Source: Hydrogenophaga sp.
GTDB taxonomy: Bacteria > Pseudomonadota > Gammaproteobacteria > Burkholderiales > Burkholderiaceae_C
DNA: 64,000 bases
Assembly (NCBI RefSeq): GCF_025699295.1
Contig: NZ_JAILWB010000005.1
Coordinates: 62,001-126,000, forward strand
Direction: 5' to 3'
Shown piece after piece: positions 1 through 8,802 of this stretch. The number at the start of each line of letters is the position of its first letter. Within the stretch, counting starts at the first letter, position 1. A program made the translations under genes and the position numbers. The notes under the pieces are model-generated. The model ran no database searches. It saw nothing but the letters and a program-made list of their open reading frames with translations, and was not told the DNA's origin.

Positions 1-135
1 CAGGCCATCGTGCACAGCCTGGCCTTCGGCAACTTCAGCGACGCGATGCGCCGCCAGGCCGATCAGATCGTGGTGGTCTCGCGCTTTCGGTTCACGCGCG
101 AAGAGACGCTGCAGACCCAGCTCTCCGGGCAGTGA
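1..135 (+). CDS. C-terminal fragment, possible TonB-family protein
   Basis: The window opens inside a reading frame of 44 codons that ends in TGA directly before mtgA. The visible tail contains RRQADQIVVVSRFRFTREE and ends QLSGQ. The alternating strand pattern followed by a short polar tail resembles the C-terminal domain of energy-transducing TonB-family proteins, which often sit near mtgA in Burkholderiales, but too little is visible for a firm call. The stop codon and the next ATG are adjacent, so it is probably cotranscribed with mtgA. It could also be an unrelated conserved protein. Confidence 0.4.
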   Translation, partial: QAIVHSLAFGNFSDAMRRQADQIVVVSRFRFTREETLQTQLSGQ

Positions 136-882
136 ATGAAATCCTTCGGCCGCTGGTTGTCGTGGTTGCTGTTGGCCGGCGTGGCGCTGCAGATGTTCTT
201 CATCGCACGCATCGCGGTCATGGCCGCCATCGATCCCGTGAGCACCGCCTTCATGCGCTCGGAGGCCTGGCGCGTGGCCGGTGCGAGCCTGGGCGGTGAC
301 AAGACCTGGCGGTGGTCCCATCAATGGGTGGACAACGAGCAGATCAGTCCCCACCTCAAGCGCGCTGTGATCGCGTCCGAGGATGCCGGCTTCATCGACC
401 ACGGTGGTGTGGACTGGGAAGCGATCGAGGGTGCATGGCAGAAGAACGTGCGCCGCCAGCAACTGGCCGAGAAGCGCGCCGCCAGACAGCCCGACCGGCC
501 CGCGCGCGAACCGAAGATCGTCGGCGGCTCCACCATCACCCAGCAACTGGCCAAGAACCTGCTGCTCTCGGGTGAGCGTCAGTTCCTGCGCAAGGGTCAG
601 GAACTGGTGCTCGCGCTGGCGCTGGAGGCGCTGCTGGACAAGCGCCGCATCCTGGAGATCTACCTCAACAGCGTGGAATGGGGCGAAGGCGTGTTCGGCG
701 CCGAGGCGGCCGCGCAGCGCTACTTCGGGAAGCCGGCGAGCAAGCTCAACGCCCACGAGGCCGCGCGCCTGGCGGTGATGCTGCCCTCGCCGAAGTTCTT
801 CGAGACGCGCCAGGGTTCGGCCTACCTGGCGCGGCGCACTGGCACCATCGTCGCGCGCATGGGCGCCGTTCAACCGCCATGA
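136..882 (+). CDS. mtgA: Monofunctional peptidoglycan glycosyltransferase
   Basis: This 248-residue GT51 enzyme polymerises lipid II into glycan strands at the outer face of the inner membrane. It has one N-terminal membrane anchor (about residues 10-32) and then the glycosyltransferase domain. The catalytic SED motif is at 81-83 (Glu82), followed by GGSTITQQLAKNL at 130-142 and EIYLNSVEWG at 174-183. There is no transpeptidase domain, and the length is normal for MtgA. The ATG follows the upstream stop without a gap and the stop overlaps the next ATG (ATGA), which suggests an operon. A basic stretch at about 105-127 lies between the two conserved blocks. Confidence 0.97.
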   Translation: MKSFGRWLSWLLLAGVALQMFFIARIAVMAAIDPVSTAFMRSEAWRVAGASLGGDKTWRWSHQWVDNEQISPHLKRAVIASEDAGFIDHGGVDWEAIEGAWQKNVRRQQLAEKRAARQPDRPAREPKIVGGSTITQQLAKNLLLSGERQFLRKGQELVLALALEALLDKRRILEIYLNSVEWGEGVFGAEAAAQRYFGKPASKLNAHEAARLAVMLPSPKFFETRQGSAYLARRTGTIVARMGAVQPP

Positions 883-1496
883 ACCTTCGCGCCCAGGCCA
901 TGGCCGTGCTTCTGCTGGGCCTGGTGCGCCTGCTGACCGGCGCGCAGGCGCGCTGGCACGGTTGCCCACCCAAGGCCGAGCAGCGCATCTATTTCGCCAA
1001 CCACCAGAGCCACGCCGACCTGGTGCTGATCTGGGCCGCGCTGCCACAGGAGTTGCGCAGCATCACGCGCCCGATCGCCGCCAGGGACTACTGGACCGCG
1101 TCGAACTTCAAGCGCTGGATCACCACCGAGGTGTTCAATGCCGTGTATGTGGAGCGAGAGAGGAAGGGCGACGAAGACCCGCTGGCGCCGCTGGCGCAGG
1201 CGCTGGAGAGCGGCGACTCGCTGATCCTGTTTCCGGAGGGCACGCGCGGCCACGGGGAAGACCCGCAGCCCTTCAAGTCGGGCCTGTACAACCTCGCGCA
1301 GCGCTTTCCCGACGTGGTGCTGGTGCCCGCCTGGATCCACAACGTGCAGCGCGTGATCCCCAAGGGCGAGGTGGTGCCGGTGCCGGTGCTGTGCTCGGTG
1401 ACCTTTGGCGAACCGCTCGCGCTCGGTGCCGATGAGCCGCGCGCCGACTTCCTGCAACGCGCGCGCGCGGCCGTCATGGCCCTGCGCGAGGTCTGA
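879..1496 (+). CDS. PlsC-type lysophospholipid acyltransferase
   Basis: A 205-residue acyltransferase of the PlsC/AGPAT superfamily, expected to transfer an acyl chain to a lysophospholipid at the inner membrane. The N-terminus has a hydrophobic segment (about 8-22). The HX4D catalytic motif is NHQSHAD (His42, Asp47) and the substrate-binding motif FPEGTR is at 118-123. The start overlaps the mtgA stop by four bases. A CdsA-like gene follows 13 bases later, so the pair could perform consecutive steps of phosphatidic acid and CDP-diacylglycerol metabolism. It is shorter than housekeeping PlsC, so it is probably a paralogue; the exact acceptor cannot be read from the sequence. Confidence 0.85.
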   Translation: MNLRAQAMAVLLLGLVRLLTGAQARWHGCPPKAEQRIYFANHQSHADLVLIWAALPQELRSITRPIAARDYWTASNFKRWITTEVFNAVYVERERKGDEDPLAPLAQALESGDSLILFPEGTRGHGEDPQPFKSGLYNLAQRFPDVVLVPAWIHNVQRVIPKGEVVPVPVLCSVTFGEPLALGADEPRADFLQRARAAVMALREV

Positions 1497-1509
1497 ACGG
1501 AGCGCCAAC

Positions 1510-2511
1510 ATGGGCAGCTTCCTGCGCAGCCTCACCCCCGATCAGCAGGTCAGCCTGGTATTCGTGGTGCTCTTCGGCCTGTTGCTGATCGCCAGTGGTG
1601 TGTCGGTGCTGCTGTCGCTGCGCGAACGCCGCGCCGGCGACGAAGGCGATGACAACGAATCGGGTGATCGCACGCGCCGTCTGCAGGACAACCAGGCCCT
1701 GCTGCGCAGCTCCTGGATCATGGTGCTGGTGTTCTGGATCGGCTGGGCCCTGGGCGAGGGCTTTGCCATCGTCATGTTCGGCTTCGTGTCCTTCTTCATC
1801 CTGCGCGAGTTCATCAGCCTCTCACCCACGCGCCGCGGCGATCACCGCAGCCTGGTGCTGGCCTTCTTCGTCGTGCTGCCCTTGCAGTACGCCCTGGTGT
1901 GGACCGAGCGCTTCAACCTGTTCACCGTCTTCATCCCGGTCTATGTGTTCCTCGCCATCGCAGTGGTGAGCGCGCTGGGCAACGACCCGCAGCGCTTTCT
2001 GGAGCGCAGTGCCAAGCTGCAGTGGGGCATCATGGTCTGCGTTTACGGCATGAGCCATGTGCCTGCGTTGCTGCTGCTCGACTTCAAGGGTTTCGCCGGC
2101 AAGACAGCGTTCCTGGTGTTCTTTCTGGTGCTGGTGGTACAGACCTGCATGCTCGTGCAGCACCTGGCCGCGCGCGGCCTGCGCCGGCCAGTGGCGCCGG
2201 CTATCAGCGACAGCTTCCATTGGCGCAGCTGGGCGATGGGCCTGGCCGCCGGTGGTCTGCTGGGCGCGGCGCTGGCGGGCTTCACCCCGTTCAGGCCCCT
2301 GCCCGCATTTGCCATGGCCCTCGTGGCCTGCGCGGCGGGCAGCTTCGGCCACCTGGTGATGAAGGCCATCAAGCGCGACCGCGGCGTGACGCACTGGGGC
2401 CTCGCAGGTCGCTCGGTCACGGGCGCCAGCGGGCTGCTCGACCGGGTGGATGCCCTCTGTTTTGCCGCGCCGGTGTTCTTTCACTCGGTTCGCTGGACGT
2501 TCAACCTATGA
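1510..2511 (+). CDS. CdsA-like phosphatidate cytidylyltransferase
   Basis: A 334-residue multi-pass membrane protein with about eight hydrophobic segments. Near the C-terminus the family signature is recognisable: [13 protein letters not shown] followed by [10 protein letters not shown], which corresponds to the K-x-x-x-x-D ... GG-x-x-DR-x-D-S region of CTP:phosphatidate cytidylyltransferases. The enzyme would make CDP-diacylglycerol from phosphatidate and CTP. An acidic, basic hydrophilic loop (about 36-60) separates the first two membrane segments. It follows a PlsC-like gene and its stop overlaps the ruvC start. Since housekeeping cdsA normally lies next to uppS and dxr, this is likely a second copy. 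Confidence 0.8.
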   Translation: MGSFLRSLTPDQQVSLVFVVLFGLLLIASGVSVLLSLRERRAGDEGDDNESGDRTRRLQDNQALLRSSWIMVLVFWIGWALGEGFAIVMFGFVSFFILREFISLSPTRRGDHRSLVLAFFVVLPLQYALVWTERFNLFTVFIPVYVFLAIAVVSALGNDPQRFLERSAKLQWGIMVCVYGMSHVPALLLLDFKGFAGKTAFLVFFLVLVVQTCMLVQHLAARGLRRPVAPAISDSFHWRSWAMGLAAGGLLGAALAGFTPFRPLPAFAMALVACAAGSFGHLVMKAIKRDRGVTHWGLAGRSVTGASGLLDRVDALCFAAPVFFHSVRWTFNL

Positions 2512-3056
2512 GAATCCTCGGCATCGACCCCGGACTGCAATGCACCGGCTTCGGCGTGATCGACACCGACGGCCCGAACCTGCAGTACGTGGCGAGCGGC
2601 ACCATCCAGACAAGTCCCAAGGACGGCGCCTTGCTGCCCGAGCGGCTCAAGATCCTGTTCGATGGCATCACCGAGGTGGTGGCGCGCTACCAGCCCGAGG
2701 TGTCGGCCTGCGAGATCGTGTTCGTCAATGTCAACCCGCAGGCCACGCTGCTGCTGGGCCAGGCGCGTGGTGCCTGCCTGACCGCGCTGGTGGCCAACCA
2801 CCTGCCGGTGGCCGAGTACACCGCGCTGCAGCTGAAAAAGGCTGTGGTCGGCTATGGCAAGGCAGCCAAACCGCAGGTGCAGGAAATGGTGAAACGCCTG
2901 CTGCAGCTGCCTGGTCTGCCGGGCAAGGACGCGGCCGACGCACTGGGCCTGGCCATCACGCATGCGCAGGTGAGCCGGACCCTGGTGGCGATCAACAAGG
3001 TCTCCACGGCACAGGCGCGCTCCAGCGCTTCCTACAAGGCCGGCCGCCTCTACTGA
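2508..3056 (+). CDS. ruvC: Holliday junction resolvase RuvC
   Basis: This 182-residue endonuclease cuts Holliday junctions symmetrically and acts with RuvAB. The four acidic active-site residues are visible: Asp7 in GIDPG, Glu69 in CEIVFVN, and Asp141 and Asp144 in KDAADALG. The [11 protein letters not shown] segment (115-125) matches the conserved DNA-contact region. The start overlaps the CdsA-like stop (ATGA). ruvA and ruvB are not in the window. The gene converges with the lpxC group, and its stop lies only seven bases from the stop of a small membrane gene on the other strand, with no clear hairpin between them. Confidence 0.97.
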   Translation: MRILGIDPGLQCTGFGVIDTDGPNLQYVASGTIQTSPKDGALLPERLKILFDGITEVVARYQPEVSACEIVFVNVNPQATLLLGQARGACLTALVANHLPVAEYTALQLKKAVVGYGKAAKPQVQEMVKRLLQLPGLPGKDAADALGLAITHAQVSRTLVAINKVSTAQARSSASYKAGRLY

Positions 3057-3063
3057 GCGCGCG

Positions 3064-3240
3064 CTACAGCAGCCGTTCGAGCACCAGCACGCCGAAGAAG
3101 CCCAGCGCGGCGATCACCGTCCACTTCAGGATGACGATGCCCCAGGTGCGGTAGCGCGCCTGCGAGGTACCGATGTAGAACGCAAAGCACACGCCGGCCG
3201 CGAGCAGCAGCAGCATGAGGGTCCAGCGGAACAGCAGCAT
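3064..3240 (-). CDS. Small two-helix membrane protein downstream of lpxC
   Basis: A 58-codon frame starts ATG at 3240 and stops TAG at 3064. The product begins MLLFRWTLMLLLLAAGVCFA and has two hydrophobic segments (about 5-23 and 36-55) separated by a short basic stretch with TSQARYRTW. The function is unknown; the high hydrophobicity, codon use like that of its neighbours and snug fit between lpxC and the convergent ruvC argue that it is real. It starts 24 bases after the lpxC stop and is probably transcribed with it. Confidence 0.7.
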   Translation of the reverse strand: MLLFRWTLMLLLLAAGVCFAFYIGTSQARYRTWGIVILKWTVIAALGFFGVLVLERLL

Positions 3241-3264
3241 GGGTTCGCGGGCTGCGCGGCCGGT

Positions 3265-4188
3265 TTACCAGGCCGGCGCGAGCTGGGCGAAACCGCTCGG
3301 AGCCTCGCGGTCGTGCGCGAAGCTGACCACCTCGTAGGCGTCGGGCCGCTCCAGCAGCGCACGCAGCAGCTGGTTGTTCATGGCGTGGCCGCTGCGGAAG
3401 GCACTGTAGGCGGCCAGCAGGGGCTTGCCGACGATGTAGAGATCCCCCATGGCGTCGAGGATCTTGTGCTTGACGAACTCGTCCTGGTAGCGCAGACCAT
3501 CGGCATTGAGCACCTTGACGTCGTCCATCACGATCGCGTTGTCCAGCCCGCCGCCCATGGCCAGGCCGTTGGAGCGCATCATTTCCACGTCGCGCGTGAA
3601 GCCGAAGGTGCGCGCGCGCGCGATCTCGCGCGCGTAGCGTCCGCTGCCGAAGTCGAACTCGACGCGCTGGCCGGTGGAGTTCACCGCCGGGTGGTCGAAC
3701 TCGATCTCGAAGGCCAGCTTGTAGCCGTGGAACGGGTCGAGCCGCGCCCACTTCACGTTCCTGCCCTCGCCTTCGCGCACCTCCACCGGCTTGACCACGC
3801 GGATGAAGCGCTTGGGCGCGTTCTGCATCACGATGCCGGCACTCTGCAGCAGGTAGACAAAGGACGCCGACGAGCCGTCCAGGATGGGGACTTCTTCGGC
3901 CGTGATGTCCACGTAGAGATTGTCCAGCCCCAGCCCTGCGCAGGCGCTCATGAGGTGCTCGATGGTGTGGACCTTCGCACCTCCATTGGAGATGGTGGAC
4001 GCCAGCCGCGTGTCGGAGACCGCAAGCGCGTTCACGGCGATCTCCACCGGCGTGGCCAGGTCCACGCGGCGGAACACGATGCCGGTGTCGGGCGCGGCGG
4101 GGCGCAGCGTCAACTCCACGCGCTGACCGCTGTGCAGGCCGACGCCGACCGCCTTGGTCAGGGATTTGAGTGTGCGTTGCGCGAGCAT
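3265..4188 (-). CDS. lpxC: UDP-3-O-acyl-N-acetylglucosamine deacetylase LpxC
   Basis: This 307-residue cytoplasmic zinc hydrolase catalyses the first committed step of lipid A synthesis. The start [21 protein letters not shown] matches the family N-terminus, so the long upstream extension of the open frame is not coding. Zinc and catalytic motifs include HTIEHLMSA (about residues 78-86) and the C-terminal [13 protein letters not shown] region. Position after ftsZ at the end of the division cluster is the usual proteobacterial arrangement. The ATG is preceded directly by AGG with no spaced ribosome binding site, and a TACAAT box ends seven bases upstream, so a very short leader is possible. 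Confidence 0.97.
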   Translation of the reverse strand: MLAQRTLKSLTKAVGVGLHSGQRVELTLRPAAPDTGIVFRRVDLATPVEIAVNALAVSDTRLASTISNGGAKVHTIEHLMSACAGLGLDNLYVDITAEEVPILDGSSASFVYLLQSAGIVMQNAPKRFIRVVKPVEVREGEGRNVKWARLDPFHGYKLAFEIEFDHPAVNSTGQRVEFDFGSGRYAREIARARTFGFTRDVEMMRSNGLAMGGGLDNAIVMDDVKVLNADGLRYQDEFVKHKILDAMGDLYIVGKPLLAAYSAFRSGHAMNNQLLRALLERPDAYEVVSFAHDREAPSGFAQLAPAW

Positions 4189-4194
4189 CCTGCG

Positions 4195-4200
4195 ATTGTA
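4195..4200 (-). promoter_or_regulatory. Possible -10 box of an lpxC promoter
   Basis: TACAAT on the minus strand matches the sigma70 -10 consensus in five of six positions and ends only six bases before the lpxC ATG. No convincing -35 was found. If used, transcription would begin at or next to the start codon, giving a leaderless or nearly leaderless message. The 184-base gap between ftsZ and lpxC otherwise holds only a short GTAC-type inverted repeat near 4309-4324. Confidence 0.3.
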
Positions 4201-4372
4201 GGTTTTTGCCCTCTGGAACACAGTGAGAATTGGTGATGACCTCGATAGGCAACGGATTGATCGAACGGAAAGCGTCGCGAGCAAGCCGAGGTGGCGCTGA
4301 AGCGCGGAGCCGTACACCCGTACGGCGAGCACTGCAGGCGCCAGATCGGCTTGCGCAGCAGCTTTACGTCGA

Positions 4373-5581
4373 TCAATCGGCTTGCTTGCGCAGGAACGCC
4401 GGAATCTCGAAGTCGTCCATGCCGCCCGAAGCCAGCGCGTCCACCTTGGCCGCAGCCTGGGTGCGGTTGGTGCGCCAGACGCTGGGCACGGCCATGGAGT
4501 TGTAGTCCGGCTGCGTGGCACCCGGGCCGCCCACCGGGGTGTTGACCGTCGGCACGTTGAACGGCACGTTGTCGGTGCCGGTGCGCAGCACCTGCAACGG
4601 CGGTGCGGTGCGGCGCACGCCCTGGCGCGACAGGCCGGTGGCCACCACGGTGACGCGCATCTCGTCGCCCAGGTTGTCGTCGTAGGCCGCGCCGTAGATC
4701 ACGTGGGCTTCGGACGAGGCATACGCGCGGATGGTGTTCATCGCCAGCTTGGACTCGGACAGCTTGAGCGAACCCTTGGCGGCCGTCACCAGCACCAGCA
4801 CGCCCTTGGCGCCCGAGAGGTCGATGCCTTCGAGCAGCGGGCAGGCCACGGCCTGCTCGGCGGCGATGCGCGCGCGGTCCGGCCCGGCCGCCACAGCCGT
4901 GCCCATCATGGCCTTGCCGGGCTCGCCCATCACGGTGCGCACGTCCTCGAAGTCGACGTTGACGTTGCCGTACTCGTTGATGATCTCGGCGATGCCGCCC
5001 ACGGCGTTCTTGAGCACGTCGTTGGCATGCGCGAAGGCCTCGTCCTGCGTGACCTCGTCGCCCAGCACCTCCAGCAGCTTCTCGTTGAGCACCACGATCA
5101 GCGAGTCCACGTTGGCCTCGAGCTCGGCCAGACCGTGGTCGGCATTGGTCATGCGGCGACCGCCTTCCCAGTCGAAGGGCTTGGTGACCACGCCCACCGT
5201 GAGGATGCCCATCTCCTTGGCCACGCGCGCGATCACCGGCGCGGCGCCGGTGCCGGTGCCGCCGCCCATGCCGGCGGTGATGAACAGCATGTGCGCCCCG
5301 GCGATGGCTTCGCGGATGTCGTCCACCGCGATCTCGGCGGCCTCGCGGCCCTTCTCGGGCTTGCTGCCCGCGCCCAGGCCGCTGGTGCCGAGCTGGATGG
5401 TCTTGTGCGCGGCGCTGCGCGAGAGCGACTGCGCATCGGTGTTGGCGCAGATGAACTCCACGCCCTGCACGCTGCGCGAGATCATGTGCTCGACCGCGTT
5501 GCCACCACCTCCGCCCACGCCGATGACCTTGATCTGGGTGCCGAGGTTGAATTCTTCGACTTCAATCATTTCGATGCTCAT
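4373..5581 (-). CDS. ftsZ: Cell division GTPase FtsZ
   Basis: The tubulin-like GTPase (402 residues) that forms the division ring. The glycine loop GVGGGGGNA is at 21-29, the tubulin signature GGGTGTG at 106-112, and the T7 catalytic loop [11 protein letters not shown] near 207-217. After the C-terminal domain comes a variable linker (about 320-385) and the conserved tail [14 protein letters not shown] that binds FtsA and ZipA-type partners. A strong ribosome binding site (AGGAG) precedes the ATG by about seven bases. A 183-base gap with a stable inverted repeat separates it from ftsA, so it may be expressed partly on its own. Confidence 0.99.
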   Translation of the reverse strand: MSIEMIEVEEFNLGTQIKVIGVGGGGGNAVEHMISRSVQGVEFICANTDAQSLSRSAAHKTIQLGTSGLGAGSKPEKGREAAEIAVDDIREAIAGAHMLFITAGMGGGTGTGAAPVIARVAKEMGILTVGVVTKPFDWEGGRRMTNADHGLAELEANVDSLIVVLNEKLLEVLGDEVTQDEAFAHANDVLKNAVGGIAEIINEYGNVNVDFEDVRTVMGEPGKAMMGTAVAAGPDRARIAAEQAVACPLLEGIDLSGAKGVLVLVTAAKGSLKLSESKLAMNTIRAYASSEAHVIYGAAYDDNLGDEMRVTVVATGLSRQGVRRTAPPLQVLRTGTDNVPFNVPTVNTPVGGPGATQPDYNSMAVPSVWRTNRTQAAAKVDALASGGMDDFEIPAFLRKQAD

Positions 5582-5682
5582 TTTTCTCTCCTGTTGTGCC
5601 CGGGAACCAGCGAGGTCGGGCGGTATTTCAATGCAAATTTCGGTTCAGCGGATCGGGGTGAAGGCAGGCTCATCCAGGCGGT

Positions 5683-5703
5683 CCGGTGCATTCGGTGCAC
5701 CGG
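5683..5703. repeat. 8-bp stem inverted repeat between ftsA and ftsZ
   Basis: CCGGTGCA and TGCACCGG form a perfect 8-bp stem around a 5-base loop. On the ftsA-ftsZ message the loop reads CCGAA. There is no following U-run, so it is not a classical terminator. It lies about 100 bases before the ftsZ start, where an RNA processing or stability element, or a protein-binding palindrome, would be plausible. The rest of the 183-base gap shows no gene. Confidence 0.6.
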
Positions 5704-5764
5704 CCTCGTCGTCGTCGTTCGGCGGTCTGTGGACGAACCTGCGCTGTCGTGTGTGTTTCGATCA

Positions 5765-6994
5765 TCAGAAAGTCCCCACAAACCAGTTTTTCATCCGTTC
5801 CAGTGCACCCTGCACGGAACCCGCTTTCTGCGCCACCTTGTGCCCGCGCACGCGCGCCAGGCGCGCCTCCTCGAGCAGACCCATGACCGTGGCCGCGCGC
5901 GTCTGCGCCACCATGTCGGAGAGCGCACTGGTGTAGTTCGGGATGCCCCGGCGCACCGGCTTGAGAAAAATGTCCTCGCCCAGCTCGACCATGCCGGGCA
6001 TGACCGCGCTGCCGCCCGTGAGCACAATGCCCGAGGACAGCATTTCCTCGTGACCCGAGTCGCGCAGCACCTGCTGCACCAGCGAGAAGATCTCCTCCAC
6101 ACGCGGCTCGATCACGCCCGCCAGCGCCTGGCGGCTGAGCATGCGCGGGCCGCGGTCACCCAGGCCCGGCACCTCGACCTGCGTGTCCGGGTCGGCCAGC
6201 AGCTGTTTGGCGCAGCCGCTCTCGACCTTGATGTCCTCGGCATCCTTGGTCGGCGTGCGCAGCGCCATGGCGATGTCGCTGGTGATCAGGTCGCCGGCGA
6301 TCGGGATGACCGCGGTGTGCCGGATCGCGCCACCCGAGAAGATGGCCACGTCGGTCGTGCCCGCGCCGATGTCGACCAGTGCCACGCCCAGTTCCTTTTC
6401 GTCGTCGGTCAGGATCGCCTGACTGGAGGCCAGCGGGTTGAGCATGAGCTGGTCGACCTCCAGACCACAACGGCGCACGCACTTGATGATGTTCTCGGCC
6501 GCGCTTTGTGCGCCGGTGACGATGTGCACCTTGGCCTCCAGCCGGATGCCGCTCATGCCGATCGGCTCCTTGACTTCCTGGCCGTCGATCACGAACTCCT
6601 GCGGTTCGACCAACAGCAGGCGCTGGTCGGTCGAGATGTTGATCGCCTTGGCGGTCTCGATCACGCGTGCCACGTCGGTGGCGCTGACCTCGCGGTCCTT
6701 GATGGCCACCATGCCGCTGGAGTTGATGCCGCGGATGTGGCTGCCGGTGATGCCGGTGTAGACGCGCGCGATACGGCAGTCGGCCATCAGCTCGGCTTCT
6801 TTCAGGGCCTGCTGGATGCTCTGCACGGTCGCGTCGATGTTGACCACCACGCCGCGCTTGAGGCCATGGCTGGTCGACACGCCCAGGCCTGCGAGCTTGA
6901 GTTCGCCGCCGGGCTGGACCTCGGCGACCACCACCATGATCTTGGCGGTGCCGATGTCGAGACCGACCACCAAATCCTTGTATTCCTTGGCCAT
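5765..6994 (-). CDS. ftsA: Cell division protein FtsA
   Basis: An actin-fold ATPase of 409 residues that tethers FtsZ to the inner membrane and recruits later division proteins. The phosphate-1 motif VVGLDIGTAKI is at the N-terminus, phosphate-2 is DIGAGTTDVAIF near the middle, and the adenosine motif VLTGGSAVMPGM is near residue 335. The C-terminal amphipathic helix (GALERMKNWFVGTF) is the membrane-targeting sequence. It starts 13 bases after ftsQ and precedes ftsZ, the standard order. Confidence 0.98.
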   Translation of the reverse strand: MAKEYKDLVVGLDIGTAKIMVVVAEVQPGGELKLAGLGVSTSHGLKRGVVVNIDATVQSIQQALKEAELMADCRIARVYTGITGSHIRGINSSGMVAIKDREVSATDVARVIETAKAINISTDQRLLLVEPQEFVIDGQEVKEPIGMSGIRLEAKVHIVTGAQSAAENIIKCVRRCGLEVDQLMLNPLASSQAILTDDEKELGVALVDIGAGTTDVAIFSGGAIRHTAVIPIAGDLITSDIAMALRTPTKDAEDIKVESGCAKQLLADPDTQVEVPGLGDRGPRMLSRQALAGVIEPRVEEIFSLVQQVLRDSGHEEMLSSGIVLTGGSAVMPGMVELGEDIFLKPVRRGIPNYTSALSDMVAQTRAATVMGLLEEARLARVRGHKVAQKAGSVQGALERMKNWFVGTF

Positions 6995-7007
6995 GATTGC
7001 TTCTTGA

Positions 7008-7805
7008 TTACCTTCGGGGTTGTGATGCGCCTGCAGCCGGCGTGTCGGTCACGGTGGTCACGCCGCGCAGGCGCAGCGCATAGCCATTGGGGTAGCGCAG
7101 GTCCACCGACTGCACAGCCCCCGTGTAGCGTTCGGTGAGCTGGGCCAGCGTGCCGGTGAAGCGGCGTGTGCGCTGCAGCAGCTCGTCGGGCGTACCTCGG
7201 CCCAGTTCCATGCTGGCACCGCTGTCCAGACGGGCGCGCCAGGTGCCGCGCTCGGAGAGTTCGAGCCGTTCCAGGCCCATCTCCATGCGAGCGAGTTCGG
7301 TCTGCAGCAGCTGATAGAGCGCCCACACCTGCGCCGACTGCTCGCTCGGGCCGGCCAGTTCAGGCAGGGCGTCGCTGTCGTCCGGGCTGGCGTCGAACAC
7401 CTCACCCAGCCCGTTGACCAGCTGACCCGAGCCGGACTCGCCCCACCACGCCACGGCCTGGTGCTCTTCCAGGGTCACGCGCAGGCGGTTGGGGAATTCG
7501 CGCTGCACCACGGCCTTGCGCACCCAGGGCACGGACTCGAACAACAGGCGCACCTGCTGCAGGTCCACCGTAAGAAAACTGCCGGCCAGGCGGGTCTTCA
7601 TCTGCGAAGCCAGCTGTGCGCGAAAGCCCACCGCGTTCTGATGTGCCACGTCGCCGTGCACGGTGATCGCCTGAACGGTCCAGACGGGATGGCGCACCAG
7701 CCATGTCGTGAACAGCCCCAGGCTGAGCACGGCAAACACTGCGAGCAGGACGTGCGTGACCACGGTCATGAGCTTGACGTCCAGGGGCAGTTCGGTGGTG
7801 GCCAT
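7008..7805 (-). CDS. ftsQ: Cell division protein FtsQ
   Basis: A 265-residue bitopic protein of the FtsQBL divisome complex. It has a short cytoplasmic tail, one membrane segment (about 13-36), a POTRA domain (about 40-110, starting VQAITVHGD) and the FtsQ beta domain. The chosen ATG gives MATTELPLDVK, the usual N-terminus; the open frame extends 25 codons upstream into ddl without family similarity. It starts 19 bases after the ddl stop. The C-terminus ends in a short Ala/Ser/Gln tail. Confidence 0.95.
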   Translation of the reverse strand: MATTELPLDVKLMTVVTHVLLAVFAVLSLGLFTTWLVRHPVWTVQAITVHGDVAHQNAVGFRAQLASQMKTRLAGSFLTVDLQQVRLLFESVPWVRKAVVQREFPNRLRVTLEEHQAVAWWGESGSGQLVNGLGEVFDASPDDSDALPELAGPSEQSAQVWALYQLLQTELARMEMGLERLELSERGTWRARLDSGASMELGRGTPDELLQRTRRFTGTLAQLTERYTGAVQSVDLRYPNGYALRLRGVTTVTDTPAAGASQPRR

Positions 7806-7824
7806 GGTGCGTGGTCCGCGCGGT

Positions 7825-8802
7825 TCAGGCCGGGTTGTCCAGCGCGGCGCTGGCCAGCAGCACCAGGCACAGATCTTCATACGACAGGCCGGCGGCCTTT
7901 GCCGACATCGGCACCAGGGAATGGCTGGTCATGCCCGGCGAAGTGTTGATCTCGAGCAGGAAGGGCTTGCGGTCGCTCGCGCGGATCATCAGGTCGGCAC
8001 GGCCCCAGCCGCGGCAACCCAGTGCACGGTAGCTGGCCAGCACGATGCGCTGGATCTCGCGCTCCTCGGTCTCGGGCAGCCCACTGGGGCAGTGGTACTT
8101 CACCTCGTCGGTGAAGTACTTGTTCTGGTAGTCGTAGGCGCCATCGGGCGCGACGATGCGAATCACCGGCAGCGCGCGGGCCTGCTCGCCGGTGCCGATC
8201 ACCGGGCAGGTCACTTCCTCGCCTTCGATGAACTCCTCGCACAGCACGTCGGGGTCGTAGCGCACGGAAAGGGCCACCGCGGCCTGCATGTCGGAGTAGC
8301 CACGCACCTTGCTCACGCCGATGGACGACCCTTCGCGCGGCGGCTTGACGATCAGCGGCAGGCCCAGTTCGTCGGGAACGGCTCGCGTGTGCTCGGGCGT
8401 CTGTTGCCCCGGCGCAAGGCACACGTAGCGCGGCGTCGGCAGGCCCTCGGCGATCCACATGCGCTTGGTCATGACCTTGTCCATGGCGATGGCCGAAGCC
8501 AGCACGCCGGGACCGGTGTAGGGAATTCCCATGAGTTCCAGCGCACCCTGCACCGTGCCGTCCTCGCCATGGCGGCCGTGCAGCGTGATGAAGCAGCGCG
8601 TGAAGCCCTCGCGGCGCAAGTCGCCCAGGTCCCGTTCGGCGGGGTCGAAGGCATGCGCGTCCACGCCCCGGGCCTTCAGCGCGGCCAGCACGCCTGTGCC
8701 CGACATGAGCGAGACCTCGCGTTCGGCCGAACGCCCGCCCATCAAGACCGCCACCTTGCCGAGTGATGTCGGATCGATCACCGTGTTGTCCTTTGTGTTC
8801 AT
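7825..8802 (-). CDS. ddl: D-alanine--D-alanine ligase
   Basis: An ATP-grasp ligase of 325 residues that makes the D-Ala-D-Ala dipeptide used by MurF. The family features are visible: [17 protein letters not shown] near the N-terminus, [15 protein letters not shown], the glycine-rich [13 protein letters not shown] segment and the C-terminal metal and ATP site [17 protein letters not shown]. The start overlaps the murC stop by four bases (ATGA), so it is translated in step with murC. It is the DdlB type that belongs to the division cluster. Confidence 0.98.
   Translation of the reverse strand: MNTKDNTVIDPTSLGKVAVLMGGRSAEREVSLMSGTGVLAALKARGVDAHAFDPAERDLGDLRREGFTRCFITLHGRHGEDGTVQGALELMGIPYTGPGVLASAIAMDKVMTKRMWIAEGLPTPRYVCLAPGQQTPEHTRAVPDELGLPLIVKPPREGSSIGVSKVRGYSDMQAAVALSVRYDPDVLCEEFIEGEEVTCPVIGTGEQARALPVIRIVAPDGAYDYQNKYFTDEVKYHCPSGLPETEEREIQRIVLASYRALGCRGWGRADLMIRASDRKPFLLEINTSPGMTSHSLVPMSAKAAGLSYEDLCLVLLASAALDNPA

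Noticed and set aside
4382-7138. A 918-codon open frame on the plus strand opposite ftsZ, ftsA and the end of ftsQ
   Set aside because: It is antisense to three certain genes, His/Arg/Gly-rich from GC-skewed antisense codons, and has no family motif. Long antisense frames are expected at this GC content.
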